A DNA stretch of 64,000 nt from positions 1,307,001 through 1,371,000 of the forward strand of contig CANXME010000511.1 in NCBI GenBank assembly GCA_948144175.1. The letters are read 5' to 3'. Of this stretch, positions 36,801-48,800 are shown piece after piece. The notes under the pieces were generated by a model. The model searched no databases, had not been told where the DNA came from, and saw nothing but the letters and a program-made list of their open reading frames with translations. Source of the DNA: Closterium sp. NIES-65. Its lineage: Eukaryota > Streptophyta > Zygnematophyceae > Desmidiales > Closteriaceae. The position numbers were made by a program, and so were the translations under genes. The stretch's first letter is position 1; every line of letters begins with the position of its first letter.

Positions 36801-39800
36801 AGGGGCAGTTCTTTCCATCGTCAGGATAAGGTGGCATTGGCCGGTGGCGACGACGTGCTACAGTCTGGGCCTGCCAAAGACGGGGAGGGTAAGGGACGAG
36901 GGGCTGTAGGCGCTAAGGGCGACAGTGATGGGGAGCGCAAGGGACGAGGGGCTGTAGGCGCTAAGGGCGACAGTGATGGGGAGCGCAAGGGACGAGGGGC
37001 TGTAGGCGCTAAGGGCGACAGTGATGGGGAGCGTAAGGGACGAGGGGCTGTAGGCGCTAAGGGCGACAGTGATGGGGAGCGTAAGGGACGAGGGGCTGTA
37101 GGCGCTAAGGGCGACAGTGATGGGGAGCGTAAGGGACGAGGGGCTGTAGGCGCTAAGGGCGACAGTGATGGGGAGCGTAAGGGACGAGGGGCTGTAGGCG
37201 CTAAGGGCGACAGTGATGGGGAGCGTAAGGGACGAGGGGCTGTAAGCACTAAGGGCGACAGTGATGGGGAGCGTAAGGGACGAGGGGCTGTAAGCACTAA
37301 GGGCGACAGTGATAGGGAGCGTAAGGGACGAGGGGCTGTAAGCACTAAGGGCGACAGTGATGGGGAGCGTAAGGGACGAGGGGCTGAAGTCACGTACAAG
37401 CGGCGCAAGGTGGTTGACACGGGCGGTCACGACAGAAAAATGAGGAAGGCTCGCCAGGGACGGAAACGGTACGCTTCACCCAGATCGTCGTCCGGTTCCG
37501 AGGAGGGATCCAGCGACGGGGAATCTGGTAGTTCATCTGGCAGCGAATATGGGGACGAGGAGGAGGAGGAGGAGGAGGAGGAGGAGAGTGAGGACCAAGA
37601 TCTGGAGCCGGAAAGCGAGGAGGCGGATGAGGTGCGTCCCAAGAGAAAGGGGCGTGATCGGAAGGCCAAGAAGGGCATTCCTAAGAGGAACCGTGACAAG
37701 GGTCGGGACAAGGGCCGTAAGGGGCGCGACAGTCGTGGGAAATCGCATGGCAACAACGGTCGCCGGCGTGTGGTTTCCCAGGTTGTCCGTGTGCGCCCCA
37801 AAGTGAAGCCCGAGCCTGAATTCTATGCGGAGATGGGAGTGAAAGCAACTGCTGCTCCTACTGGATATCTTGATCGTAAAGACCAGACCCGAAGGAGGCG
37901 TGACGATCGCGAGGACCCTTATGCTGCTCTCAGAGGGCCATCACTAAATGCTGGGAAAGGAGCAGACCCGTTGCCTACAGGGTCATGGCGTCATAACAAG
38001 GAGGGAAAAGACCCACTTGCGAAGCGTCTCGAGACACGGGATTCACCGGATCTTGATAAAGACGACTTTAAGCCCAAACGGTACGCTGACCCAACGGCCG
38101 CAGCAGCAAACGACGGTGTGGCAGGTGGGATGTGGGCAAACACATTGGGTGATTGTGGCGGAGTTATGGCTGGCTCTCCGTACGATGAACGTGACGAAAG
38201 GGGCGACGACTACACCTGGAAAAGGGATCCACACACGAACGAGGGGAGGGGTGAGAGCATGTGCACGCCCGGTGCATCTGGTCGTCTCAATCCGGCTCGC
38301 CCCAAGACGGTGGAGCAGCTCACGCGAGAGCTTGAGCTAGCAAACAGCGAACTAGCAACCCTCAAGGCAAAACCAGCTTGCAATGGCGTCAAAAACCGCG
38401 GACCCCCTTCCCAAGTTCCTCCTCTGGCACCTTTGGAGAGCGACCCATCATCTGGGGGCCTCAGTCCCGAGGTAGCTGATGAGAGCACCCCGACAGAGGG
38501 CCAGCCCATTCGGCGCAGGCATGGAATGCCCACTCTCGAGAAACTGAGGGTGAGTGTGAGGGGCACTCTGCGTTGCTTTCATGCTCATTCGTAACCCCCT
38601 GCTAGCATCTTGCTATTCATGCTCATGTTAACCCCCCTTGCTAGCCCCACATTGTCCAGCATGTCGTTCCAAACCCCCTCTGCCTGCACTACGTCTGTTC
38701 TTGCTCATTCGTAACCCCCTTGCCAGCCCCACATTGTCATGGTTGTTAATTATAACCCCCTCTGCCTGCCCCACATTTGATATGCTTGCCCCTCGCCACT
38801 GATTTCTTCTTGCCCTACCATCCCGTCCATTGTAGCTTCATTTTGTTGAGGCGCGGGACCGGATGTGCATGGAAGCGCCGGACCATGCGGTTGACTGGTA
38901 CCCATCATTTGACCAGCGACTACAGGTTCTGTATGGCGTCATCAGTGAGACCCACATCATTTCTTACATGCAGCTGAAAGAGACAATGAAGGATCAGAAC
39001 GTCGTTGCCGTCTTTAAACGTGTGTGGACAGCATGGAAGAATGAACGGGGATTTCAAGTCAAGCGCGGTGTGCTCGAGAAGTTTGGAGTGAAGGTGGAGG
39101 GACTGCGTGCATCGCAGATCAAGCTGAGCACGAAGAGGAAGTGGAGGTTGTGGCGAAAATACAAACCGAGTGAGTCTTGACAATCAGCTATCCCGCTGCA
39201 ACTACGTTGGTTTCGTCGCGTTGCTCATTCCCTTTGTCTTTTCAGATAGCACTTTTATTTCCTAAACCTGGCCCCATCATGTCATGGTCACAAACCCGTC
39301 TGCCCTGCATTCCCCACCGCAGGTTCCTCGCCCAAACCCCTCTGCCCTGCCTGCCCCACCTCAGGATCGTAAACCCAAACTCTTCTGCCCTGCCTGCCCC
39401 ACCTCAGGATCCTCACCCAAACCCCTCTGCCCTGCCTGCCCCACCTCAGGATCCTCACTCAAACCCCTCTGCCCTGCCTGCCCCACCTCAGGATCCTAAA
39501 CCCAAACCCCTCTGCCCTGCCTGCCCCACCTCAGGATCCTCACCCAAACCCCTCTGCCCTGCCTGCCCCACCTCAGGATCCTCACCCAAACCCCTCTGCC
39601 CTGCCTGCCCCACCTCAGGATCCTAAACCCCAACCCCTCTGCCCTGCCTGCCCCACCTCAGGATCCTCACTCAAACCCCTCTGCCCTGCCTGCCCCACCT
39701 CAGGATCCTCACTCAAACCCCTCTGCCCTGCCTGCCCCACCTCAGGATCCTCACCCAAACCCCTCTGCCCTGCCTGCCCCACCTCAGGATCCTAAACCCA

Positions 39801-42800
39801 AACCCCTCTGCCCTGCCTGCCCCACCTCAGGATCCTAAACCCAAACCCCTCTGCCCTGCCTGCCCCACCTCAGGATCCTCACCCACTCTGCCCTGCCTGC
39901 CCCACCTCAGGACCCTAAACCCAAACCCCTCTGCCCTGCCTGCCCCACCTCAGGATCCTCACCCAAACCCCTCTGTCCTGCCTGCCCCACTACTTGGACC
40001 CTAACCCCCAGCCCCTCTGCCCTGCCTGCCCCACCTCAGGATCCTAAACCCAAACCCCTCTGCCCTGCCTGCCCCACCTCAGGATCCTCACCCAAACCCC
40101 TCTGCCCTGCCTGCCCCACCTCAGGATCCTAAACCCAAACCCCTCTGCCCTGCCTGCCCCACCTCAGGATCCTCACCCAAACCCCTCTGCCCTGCCTGCC
40201 CCACCTCAGGACCCTAAACCCAAACCCCTCTGCCCTGCCTGCCCCACCTCAGGATCCTCACCCAAACCCCTCTGCCCTGCCTGCCCCACCTCAGGATCCT
40301 AAACACAAACCCCTCTGCCCTGCCTGCCCCACCTCAGGATCCTAAACCCAAACCCCTCTGCCCTGCCTGCCCCACCTCAGGATCCTCACCCAAACCCATC
40401 TGCCCTGCCTGCCCCACCTCAGGATCCTAAACCCAAACCCCTCTGCCCTGCCTGCCCCACCTCAGGATCCTCACCCAAACCCCTCTGCCCTGCCTGCCCC
40501 ACCTCAGGACCCTAAACCCAAACCCCTCTGCCCTGCCTGCCCCACCTCAGGATCCTCACCCAAACCCCTCTGCCCTGCCTGCCCCACCTCAGGACCCTAA
40601 ACCCAAACCCCTCTGCCCTGCCTGCCCCACCTCAGGATCCTCACCCAAACCCCTCTGCCCTGCCTGCCCCACCTCAGGACCCTAAACCCAAACCCCTCTG
40701 CCCTGCCTGCCCCACCTCAGGATCCTCACCCAAACCCCTCTGCCCTGCCTGCCCCACCTCAGGTTCCTCGCCCAAACCCCTCTGCCCTGCCTGCCCCACC
40801 TCAGGATCCTCACCCAAACCCCTCTGCCCTGCCTGCCCCACCTCAGGATCCTAAACCCAAACCCCTCTGCCCTGCCTGCCCCACCTCAGGATCCTCACCC
40901 AAACCCCTCTGCCCTGCCTGCCCCACCTCAGGATCCTCACCCAAACCCCTCTGCCCTGCCTGCCCCACCTCAGGATCCTCACCCAAACCCCTCTGCCCTG
41001 CCTGCCCCACCTCAGGATCCTCACCCAAACCCCTCTTCCCTGCCTGCCCCACCTCAGGATCCTAAACCCAAACCCCTCTGCCCTGCCTGCCCCACCTCAG
41101 GATCCTCACCCAAACCCCTCTGCCCTGCCTGCCCCACCTCAGGATCCTAAACCCGAACCCCTCTGCCCTGCCTGCCCCACCCCAGGATCCTCACCCAAAC
41201 CCCTCTGCCCGGCCTGCCCCTTCTTACGATGCCCAAACATACCTCCAAACACTGCCTGCCCCACTACTTGATGATAAAACATACCCCGTGCTTCCCCACA
41301 TGGTTGTGCCTCCTTGTAGGAGGGAATGAGCGGGTCAGCTCGTGGGGGAACGACAGATCCGGGCTCCCTTTTGCCAACGCCCGGTTTGTGGATGCGGTGA
41401 AGGCATCATTTCGGGATTACGCTGTTGGGCGCAGGCTGGCCCTAAAGACGTACCACATAGCCTGGTCACTCATGGTGGTGAGACTGGTTTTGTAAATCAC
41501 ATGTACTTGCCCTAATGCTCAATCTTTTCTATTGCACGTGAACGACTTGGGACCCTTGGGGGCTAACACCGGTAACATGCAACTCTGCCTTGCTGCTGGT
41601 CCCTGTAATCCAAACCCGTTTCAGATTGATCAAGGCTTGGCGCGCTTCAAGGAGACCGACATGAACCTGCCGAACTCCCACAGGAAAAACACTAGATGGA
41701 TGAGGAGTTTGACTCGGGGGGTGCGGAGGATTGTAAGGGATCACTTTACACGCCACACCCCCGTGTACAACGCAGAGTTGCAGGGCTTCAAGTGGGGCAC
41801 GCGTGGGCTCTATGTACATGAGTCCGGGTTTCAGGCGTTCCGGGGGACGGCTCAGGCTGATAACGAGGAGGAGGAGGAGGAGGAGGAGGAGGAGGAGGAG
41901 GAGGAGCAAGAGGATTTCAGTGAGAAGGAGGAGGAGGAGGAGGAGGAGCAAGAGGAGGAGGAGCAAGAGGAGGAAGAGGAGGAAGAGGAGGAGGAGGATG
42001 AGGATGAGGAGGATGAGGAGGAGGATGAAGAGGAGGAAGAGGAAGAGGAGGATGATGAGCAGGGGGGGAAGGAGTTGAGAGGGAGCAGAAGGCACAAGAG
42101 AGGCAAAAACATGGGTGGCAGGAGGGGAAAGTGATGTGCAGGCAGACAAGGGGGCAAGCAGGACGGGTGGCAGTGGAGGAAGTTGGAGAGGCATCGGGTG
42201 AGGCAGGAGGGTATCGGTTAACGGGGAGAGCAGGGGCGTTTAACGGGTATGGATAAAGGAAAGGCATCAGGATAGGCAACAAGGGTAAGAAGCCGAGAGT
42301 CAACAAGGAAAGGCAGCAGGGGAGGCAACATAGAAAGGCACCACGGGAGGCAACAGGGAGAGGGAGCAGGGAAGGCAACATAGAATGACAGCAGGGGAGG
42401 CAACAGAGAAAGGCACCACGGGAGGCAACAGGGAGAGGGAGCAGGGAAGGCAACATAGAATGACAGCAGGGGAGGCAACAGAGAGGCAGAATGGGAGGCA
42501 ACATAGAATGGCAGCAGGGGAGGCAACAAAGGGAGGCAGCAGGGGAGGCAACATTAAATAGCAGCAGGGTAGGCAACAGAGAGAGGGAGTAGGGGAGGCA
42601 ACATAGAATGGCAGCAGGCGAGACAACAGAGAGAGGCAGCATGGGAGGCAACATAGAATGGCAGCAGGGGAGGCAACAAAGGGGCAGGGGAGGCAACAAA
42701 GGGAGGCGGTAGGGGAGGCAACATTGAACAGCAGCAGGGTAGGCAACAGAGAGAGGCAGCATGGGAGGCAACTAGAATGGCAGCAGGGGAGACAACAAAG

Positions 42801-45800
42801 GGAGGCAGCTTGGGAGGCAACATTGAATGGCAGCAGGGGGGAGGCAACATCCCGTGGCAGTAGGGGAGGAGTGCATATTTAATATGCGACCGTTTTGCAG
42901 GTTGCCTGGGTGGCGGAGGAGCAGTGGAGGCAGCATGTGAGGCAGTAGTGGAGGAGCAGTGGAGGCAGCATGAGTAGCATCAGGGGGGGGAGGCCGGGAG
43001 GTAAGAGGGGAGTTCCAGGAGAGGCCCAATGTGGAGCAGCAGGAGCAGGCATGAGAGGAGACCGCATAGGGGGCAGCAGCGTGGAGACAGCAAGGGGACA
43101 GGAGTATAAGCAAGAGAGGAGACAGGAAGTGTGTAGCCGTGCAGGTTAGCATTAGATGGAGCAGTATCTGTAGTCAAGAACTCTCTAGGCCAAGAGCTGG
43201 AGAGATGGGGCGGGGCTGCATCCGATGATGGCTTGCGAAGTAGGTAGGAGGATGGTGCAGATTAATCCACCCTAGCAGGACTACGCAACGCGTGTTTAGG
43301 CAGCTGTTTTGTGTGCCAAGCCAACTCTGTAATGAGATTAATAATCATTGAGCAATGCATTCATGATGTGCGTGTACACCTAAGAATGGCTAATAGACCT
43401 TCCATCAAACAACGAGAATCACTTGATAAAGGTTCATATACAATCTTCTTGAACTTTGGTCCTAAGCTCTGCTAAAGAGTATATGAGTGGAAAGTAATCT
43501 CCCTGAACTCTCCGAACGAAGTCTTATACATCTCCGAAGAAACTCAGACAGACCCTAATCTGAAGGTAATACAAACATGTCATCACCTGCAAAGCATTCG
43601 ACAAAGCATTCGAAAAAATGTTTATACTTTCACCGAAAAGCGTTTTGGCCCCTACGTTTTAAAAGCATTTGAAAATACTTCACCACAACTTTTTACAATA
43701 GGTTTCTGGTCATATGATTTTTGTGATGCGTGCACAGGAGTTGACTTTTGAGTCGACTCAAAAGGGAGAGGGAATCAAACGTGCACAGGAGTTGACTTTT
43801 GAGCTTTTGAGGGTCCTACACCTGGAGGAGCCCTAACCCCACCTGACGTGTGCTTTTGAGTCGACTCAAAAGAGAGGGCATTCTTACGGGAGAGGGAATC
43901 AAACGTGCACAGGAGAAAAGTATTGGCGCCATCACAACGTGGTTGCATACCAATGACCTTTCGTTGGATGCAACAACCAACATTTATATGTGTTTGTCGC
44001 GTTGCATTTCTGTTGTTGTCGTTTACTGAATTGGCCATTTACCTCCCTCTAGCTGTATAGCTATAGGCTTCTTTCATGAGCTACCTAACTCCGCTGGGAA
44101 CCTACTAATGCACGAAAGATTGGGCACAAAAAAACGAGCTCATCATTCTCCTGTGAGGTTCTTACAGTGTCCTCAGTGAAGTGAGAGAAGAGATGCTGTC
44201 AGGAATAGACCCATTAAGAGTTGTATCCGACAAACATCTATGTGGGGTGGGTGGGTGGGTGGGTTGAAAGAAGGGAGGAGTAAAGGAAACTGGATGGAGA
44301 CCGACTGTAACGTCTGTGGGGCTTACACGGGTTGAGTGCCTCCGCTGTGCGTCAGATACAACCCTCGTTCTGACCCAGTGGGTAGCGAGGCGGTTTTCCA
44401 ACTGACACGACAACAAGGAGTGATTGGCGCAAATCCTGCTGCAGGCAGCAGGCATCAATCAAAAGCAAGTCTGCAGACACGAGCAGACTGTGTGAGGTCC
44501 ACCACAAAAAAAAAATGCACACTTACATCGAGGTAATCATGCCTGAAGCGTCATAGGTGAACCCCGTAATCGCGTCGCAGGTAGCACCCATGGGCCAGAC
44601 TGGGAACGTCTTTCCCCATGCCTTCTGGCAATCCTCGAGAAACACCGCTGACAGTTGGGGGATAGGAGATGAGAAGAGAACGAGGAACAAGGTTATGGAC
44701 GTACATGCAACCTGCGCTATGTCGGGGGGGATCAGCTTGCAAGGAACGATGCTGCTACACGTGCCTGCTATGGATACCGAGGAACGCTGCTGCTACCCGT
44801 GCCTGCTATGGATACCGAGGAACGCTGCTGCTACCCGTGCCTGCTATGGATACCGAGGAACGCTGCTGCTACCCGTGCCTGCTATGGATACCGAGGAACG
44901 CTGCTGCTACCCGTGCCTGCTATGGATACCGAGGAACGCTGCTGCTACCCGTGCCTGCTATGGATACCGAGGAACGCTGCTGCTACCCGTGCCTGCTATG
45001 GATACCGAGGAACGCTGCTCATCCCAAAAATGGGTTGGGGTGTGCAGTATGTTTGGGAAAGTTAACTTTCTGTGCGGTTGGATGGGAGTATGTTTCTAGT
45101 AGGTTCAGTTTTTAGACTAGTAACTCTCACGTAGATTCTGCCAACTTTCGAACTAGGATGGGATGAGTTCGAAGTTACATCGCGGCATGTTTTTGAGTTG
45201 GCCAATCCGAACCTCCCTAGCCTATCAGCCTTGTTTCGAAACTGTGCACCACAGCATGGTTTGAAAAAATGTATAGTTGTTTCTACTCTGTTTCATAATA
45301 ATACACAAAATAGTGTAATTGTGACAACTTTTGAGTTTTTAACGGATGATTAGGGTTCAATTAATCTCATCAAATATAATTATATAAATCATTCGACAAA
45401 TTAGATTATAGTAATTTCTACTGTACATTTAATATATTTGGAGATACTATCAGCTTATGTTTAGTTAAGTAATTATTTTTAACTTGATATTTACATTTAC
45501 AATTTGTGAACACTTAACATATTGATGAAAGATAACGATCTTGTAGTGCAATATATAGCTACATGCAGAGTGCGTAAGATGGAATGCGCGTCAACAATTT
45601 GAAATCGTACATCACGTCGCGATTCGTGCAACTTTGTGCAGGCCGCGTCCAGGGACGTCGCTAGTAAAAAAAGTTGTCTTAGAATCAGACAGAAGTTCCG
45701 GCCTTAGTCTGACCATCAGACGAATTTGTTAGCGCTGTCTGACCTTTCAGATAAAAGTGGTTTGAAATGTCCGTCGATTCAGACAATGTTTAAATACTAG

Positions 45801-48800
45801 TCTGTAGCTAACATTAACGTTGGAAGTTATTTAACCTATTGAGTCTCGCTATCAGATTCACTAGAACTAACAGAGCAAGACTCGTCATCATCCTCTGATG
45901 CTACGACTTCCTGACGCTTCTTTCTCCTCCACGCGGGGATGAGTGCCTCCTCGGCGGCTACTTTTTCTCTCTCCCTCGCCGCTGCCGCCTCTGCTTCACG
46001 CGCAGCTCTGGAGGATGCGGCTGCTGCTGCTTTCGATGCTGCGGCTGCTGCTGCTTGAGCCGCCTCTGTTGCACGCTTTGCTCGCTTCACAGAGTGCCCC
46101 GCCTGTGCCATCACGACCTCCTTAGCTGGCCGGCGCTTCTTGCTCCCGTGCCACACCGACATGATCCCCTACGGCTCCAGCTCGTAATTAAGCAACGCCA
46201 TTGTCATCAGCTCCCCGAGAGTTGCATCGCAAAGGTTGCCGCGAATCCAACTCTTGATAACGTTCTGCCGGCTAAACCCCCGCTCGCACTGAACTTTGCT
46301 GAGCGGGAGCACGACCACTGCCATCCACAGCTTGACGAGGTTCGGGTAGGCTGCTGTCCAGTCGTCGCTCGCAATCATGTGCTTCATGCTATCGTGGAAC
46401 GAGAGGTCCTCATGGTGGGTAGTGATGATGCTGGTGAAACTCCACAACTCCTTCTTAGCCATGCCCCAGTGGATGCCTGTTGATCCAAATGATAGGGAGG
46501 AGGCAGACACAAAGGAGACATATTAGACGTGGTTTAATGTAGTTTAGTGTCAACATTACCGCGTGACACTTCTTTGACTCACCCGGAAGTGTATCGGGAT
46601 CACCCGGCTTTTTCTTGAACAGATCTCTCAGAGACTCAAGCCACTGAGGAAACCTGCTTTCGCGCTTCGCCCGCGAGCTAGGATAAGCACTCTGACGGAA
46701 CAGCCGCGCGCCTTTCAGGGCCGAAAGGTCTTGCATCCGCTCGGTGAGGTTGGAGACGACTTCTGTGGAAAAGTCTGTGGCGAGTCTGATGCACGCCTGC
46801 AGGTCCGATCCGATGGTCTGGCCCTTGAGGTGCTTCTCGTGCAGCACATACTTATGGGTGGTGGGCGTTCCGTCCGCATCAACACCCGTCCACTTCCACT
46901 TCGCGCTTATTTACGTTAGAATGAGCTTGCAGGAACTTTGCCAGTCTGCCGCTGTGACAAATGAACTAGCAGAAATGGGGATACAAATAACAAACCCTAC
47001 AAGGGTTGTACTCGCTATAGAGCACCCCACTACAGGCTAGAACATAAGAATAATATTCTGACACGCTGTTGTCTCCGAAAGTCTCCATGTAGTCGACGTA
47101 ACGGCCGTTGAGGGTGTTCACAGCGTGCAGAAGAGCCGGTTGTACAACCGTCACATCAACCTGTTTTTAGGGAGGGACAAATAACAACAATGGTTTAGGC
47201 TAAAAAATCATAGGATCAACCTATCTTAAGCGTGGGACGAATGACATCACAAGAACTGTTCAGCACTCCCTACCTGACGACGCTGAAACTTCAAGTTGAG
47301 GATGTTCAGCTCCTTCAACACATCCGCAAGGAAGTATAGAAGAAACCGTCCGACTCTTTGACTCAATTCCAACCGTCTGACGCTTTGCATTTGTTCCCGA
47401 TATTGTGCGTACCTTGCTACGGTGAGGAGTGCTTAGTAATATCGAATATTACTATTCGTAACAATATCCACTTGCATTTACATATCAAGACTCACAAAAT
47501 CTGATATTCATAATGCATACAATTTGTGTCGTTGTGGAACGCCTCAATTACGTACTTGAGACATCAATCTGTATGTCGCACAAAAGCTCATATGAAGCTC
47601 ATGGTGAGAGCCTCACAGCACTAAACATAGGTGTCTTACAAGTAAAGGGACGCACTCAACTTAAATTAGTCACTCATGACATAATCCATACATGAATACA
47701 GAACTTCAGCATTGCTTCATTGCCTATGTACACTCTGAACTTTTATAGTGTCGTAGAGCTTCTCATATTTGTGAACTACTCAAGAGCTAATGCTCCAATG
47801 TTCAGATGTTTGAAGAGGGGTTATAACACTAAATGGAAAATATTACCTATACAATTACTAGACATATTTATTATGGTATATATTCATGCGAGCACTTGAG
47901 TAGTATCGCACAAAGAAACAGGCCATCAAAGAATGCTCATCAAAACTTCAGAACTTACAGAACTTGATTTGCTCATCTGACTCCTAATACTGCTCGAATG
48001 CTCGAGAATTAAATACTTTTAGGCTATTAATTTCCTCAAATATCTATATAAAATCTGATAGATAACTACATAGTAGAATATTTGGTTGATAATATAGTCA
48101 GAACGATTTCAAACATATACATACTTGTATAATATAGTGATAGCATTTTTGAAACACGAATTCTGAATATTGCGGTACAGAAACAGGTATAAGTGTTATC
48201 AATTGTGATATTTGCGTGGTTACGATAACTTCACATCCAAAATAGGCGTGTTATGCAATATGTCAAACAATGTGTTTCGACTGTAACGGAAATTTCACAA
48301 CTCTCAGAGGTGGTCGAGATTCATGAACCTGCTTCGCTACGCAGCTGCCATACCTGTCGAGCTGGCGGCTAACTGGGCAGCAAAGAAGCGCGTCAGCCAA
48401 TCTGACGATTGCAACTTCCAGAACCTGCAGCCGCACAGCTGCCCTTACCTGTCGAGCTGGCGGAAAACTGGGCAGCAAGCAGCGCTTCAGCCAATCTGAC
48501 GATTGCAGCTTCCGGCACCCAATCGAATTCACCCACGAAGCCTAATTCTGAGCAGTTTCCCCGCCTTGACTGTCGAGTCACCTTACCTTCTTCGAACCGC
48601 AGACCTTCGCCTCCTCCAGAGGGATATTCGCTGGCATGTGTGGTTGCGAGCAGTTTTTGGATAATTCCAGTTTGTGTTGCTTTTGTGACCGTTCAGTTCC
48701 ATTCCCACATTGTTTTGTTGTGTATCTGCATCAAATCTCCCCCAACTGACTGTATTTCTCGGTCGTTTTTGCTGTTATGTTGTTTTTTTCTGCCCCGCCC

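Noticed and set aside
36821..37430. Minus-strand open frames opposite the 48-bp repeat
   Set aside because: Antisense shadows of the plus-strand coding repeat, which has flanking exons and splice sites in phase.
39296..41220. CCCTAAACCC words resembling plant telomere repeats
   Set aside because: They occur only as part of a 42-bp unit, not as tandem CCCTAAA, so this is not an interstitial telomere.
41852..42771. Minus-strand poly-Ser, poly-Leu and Cys-Leu-Pro frames
   Set aside because: Antisense of the poly-Glu coding tract and of the 42.3-42.9 kb minisatellite.
44742..45019. Regular 38-bp repeats that could suggest a CRISPR array
   Set aside because: Units are contiguous with no unique spacers, the same array resumes at 50,154, and the context is a nuclear eukaryotic intron.
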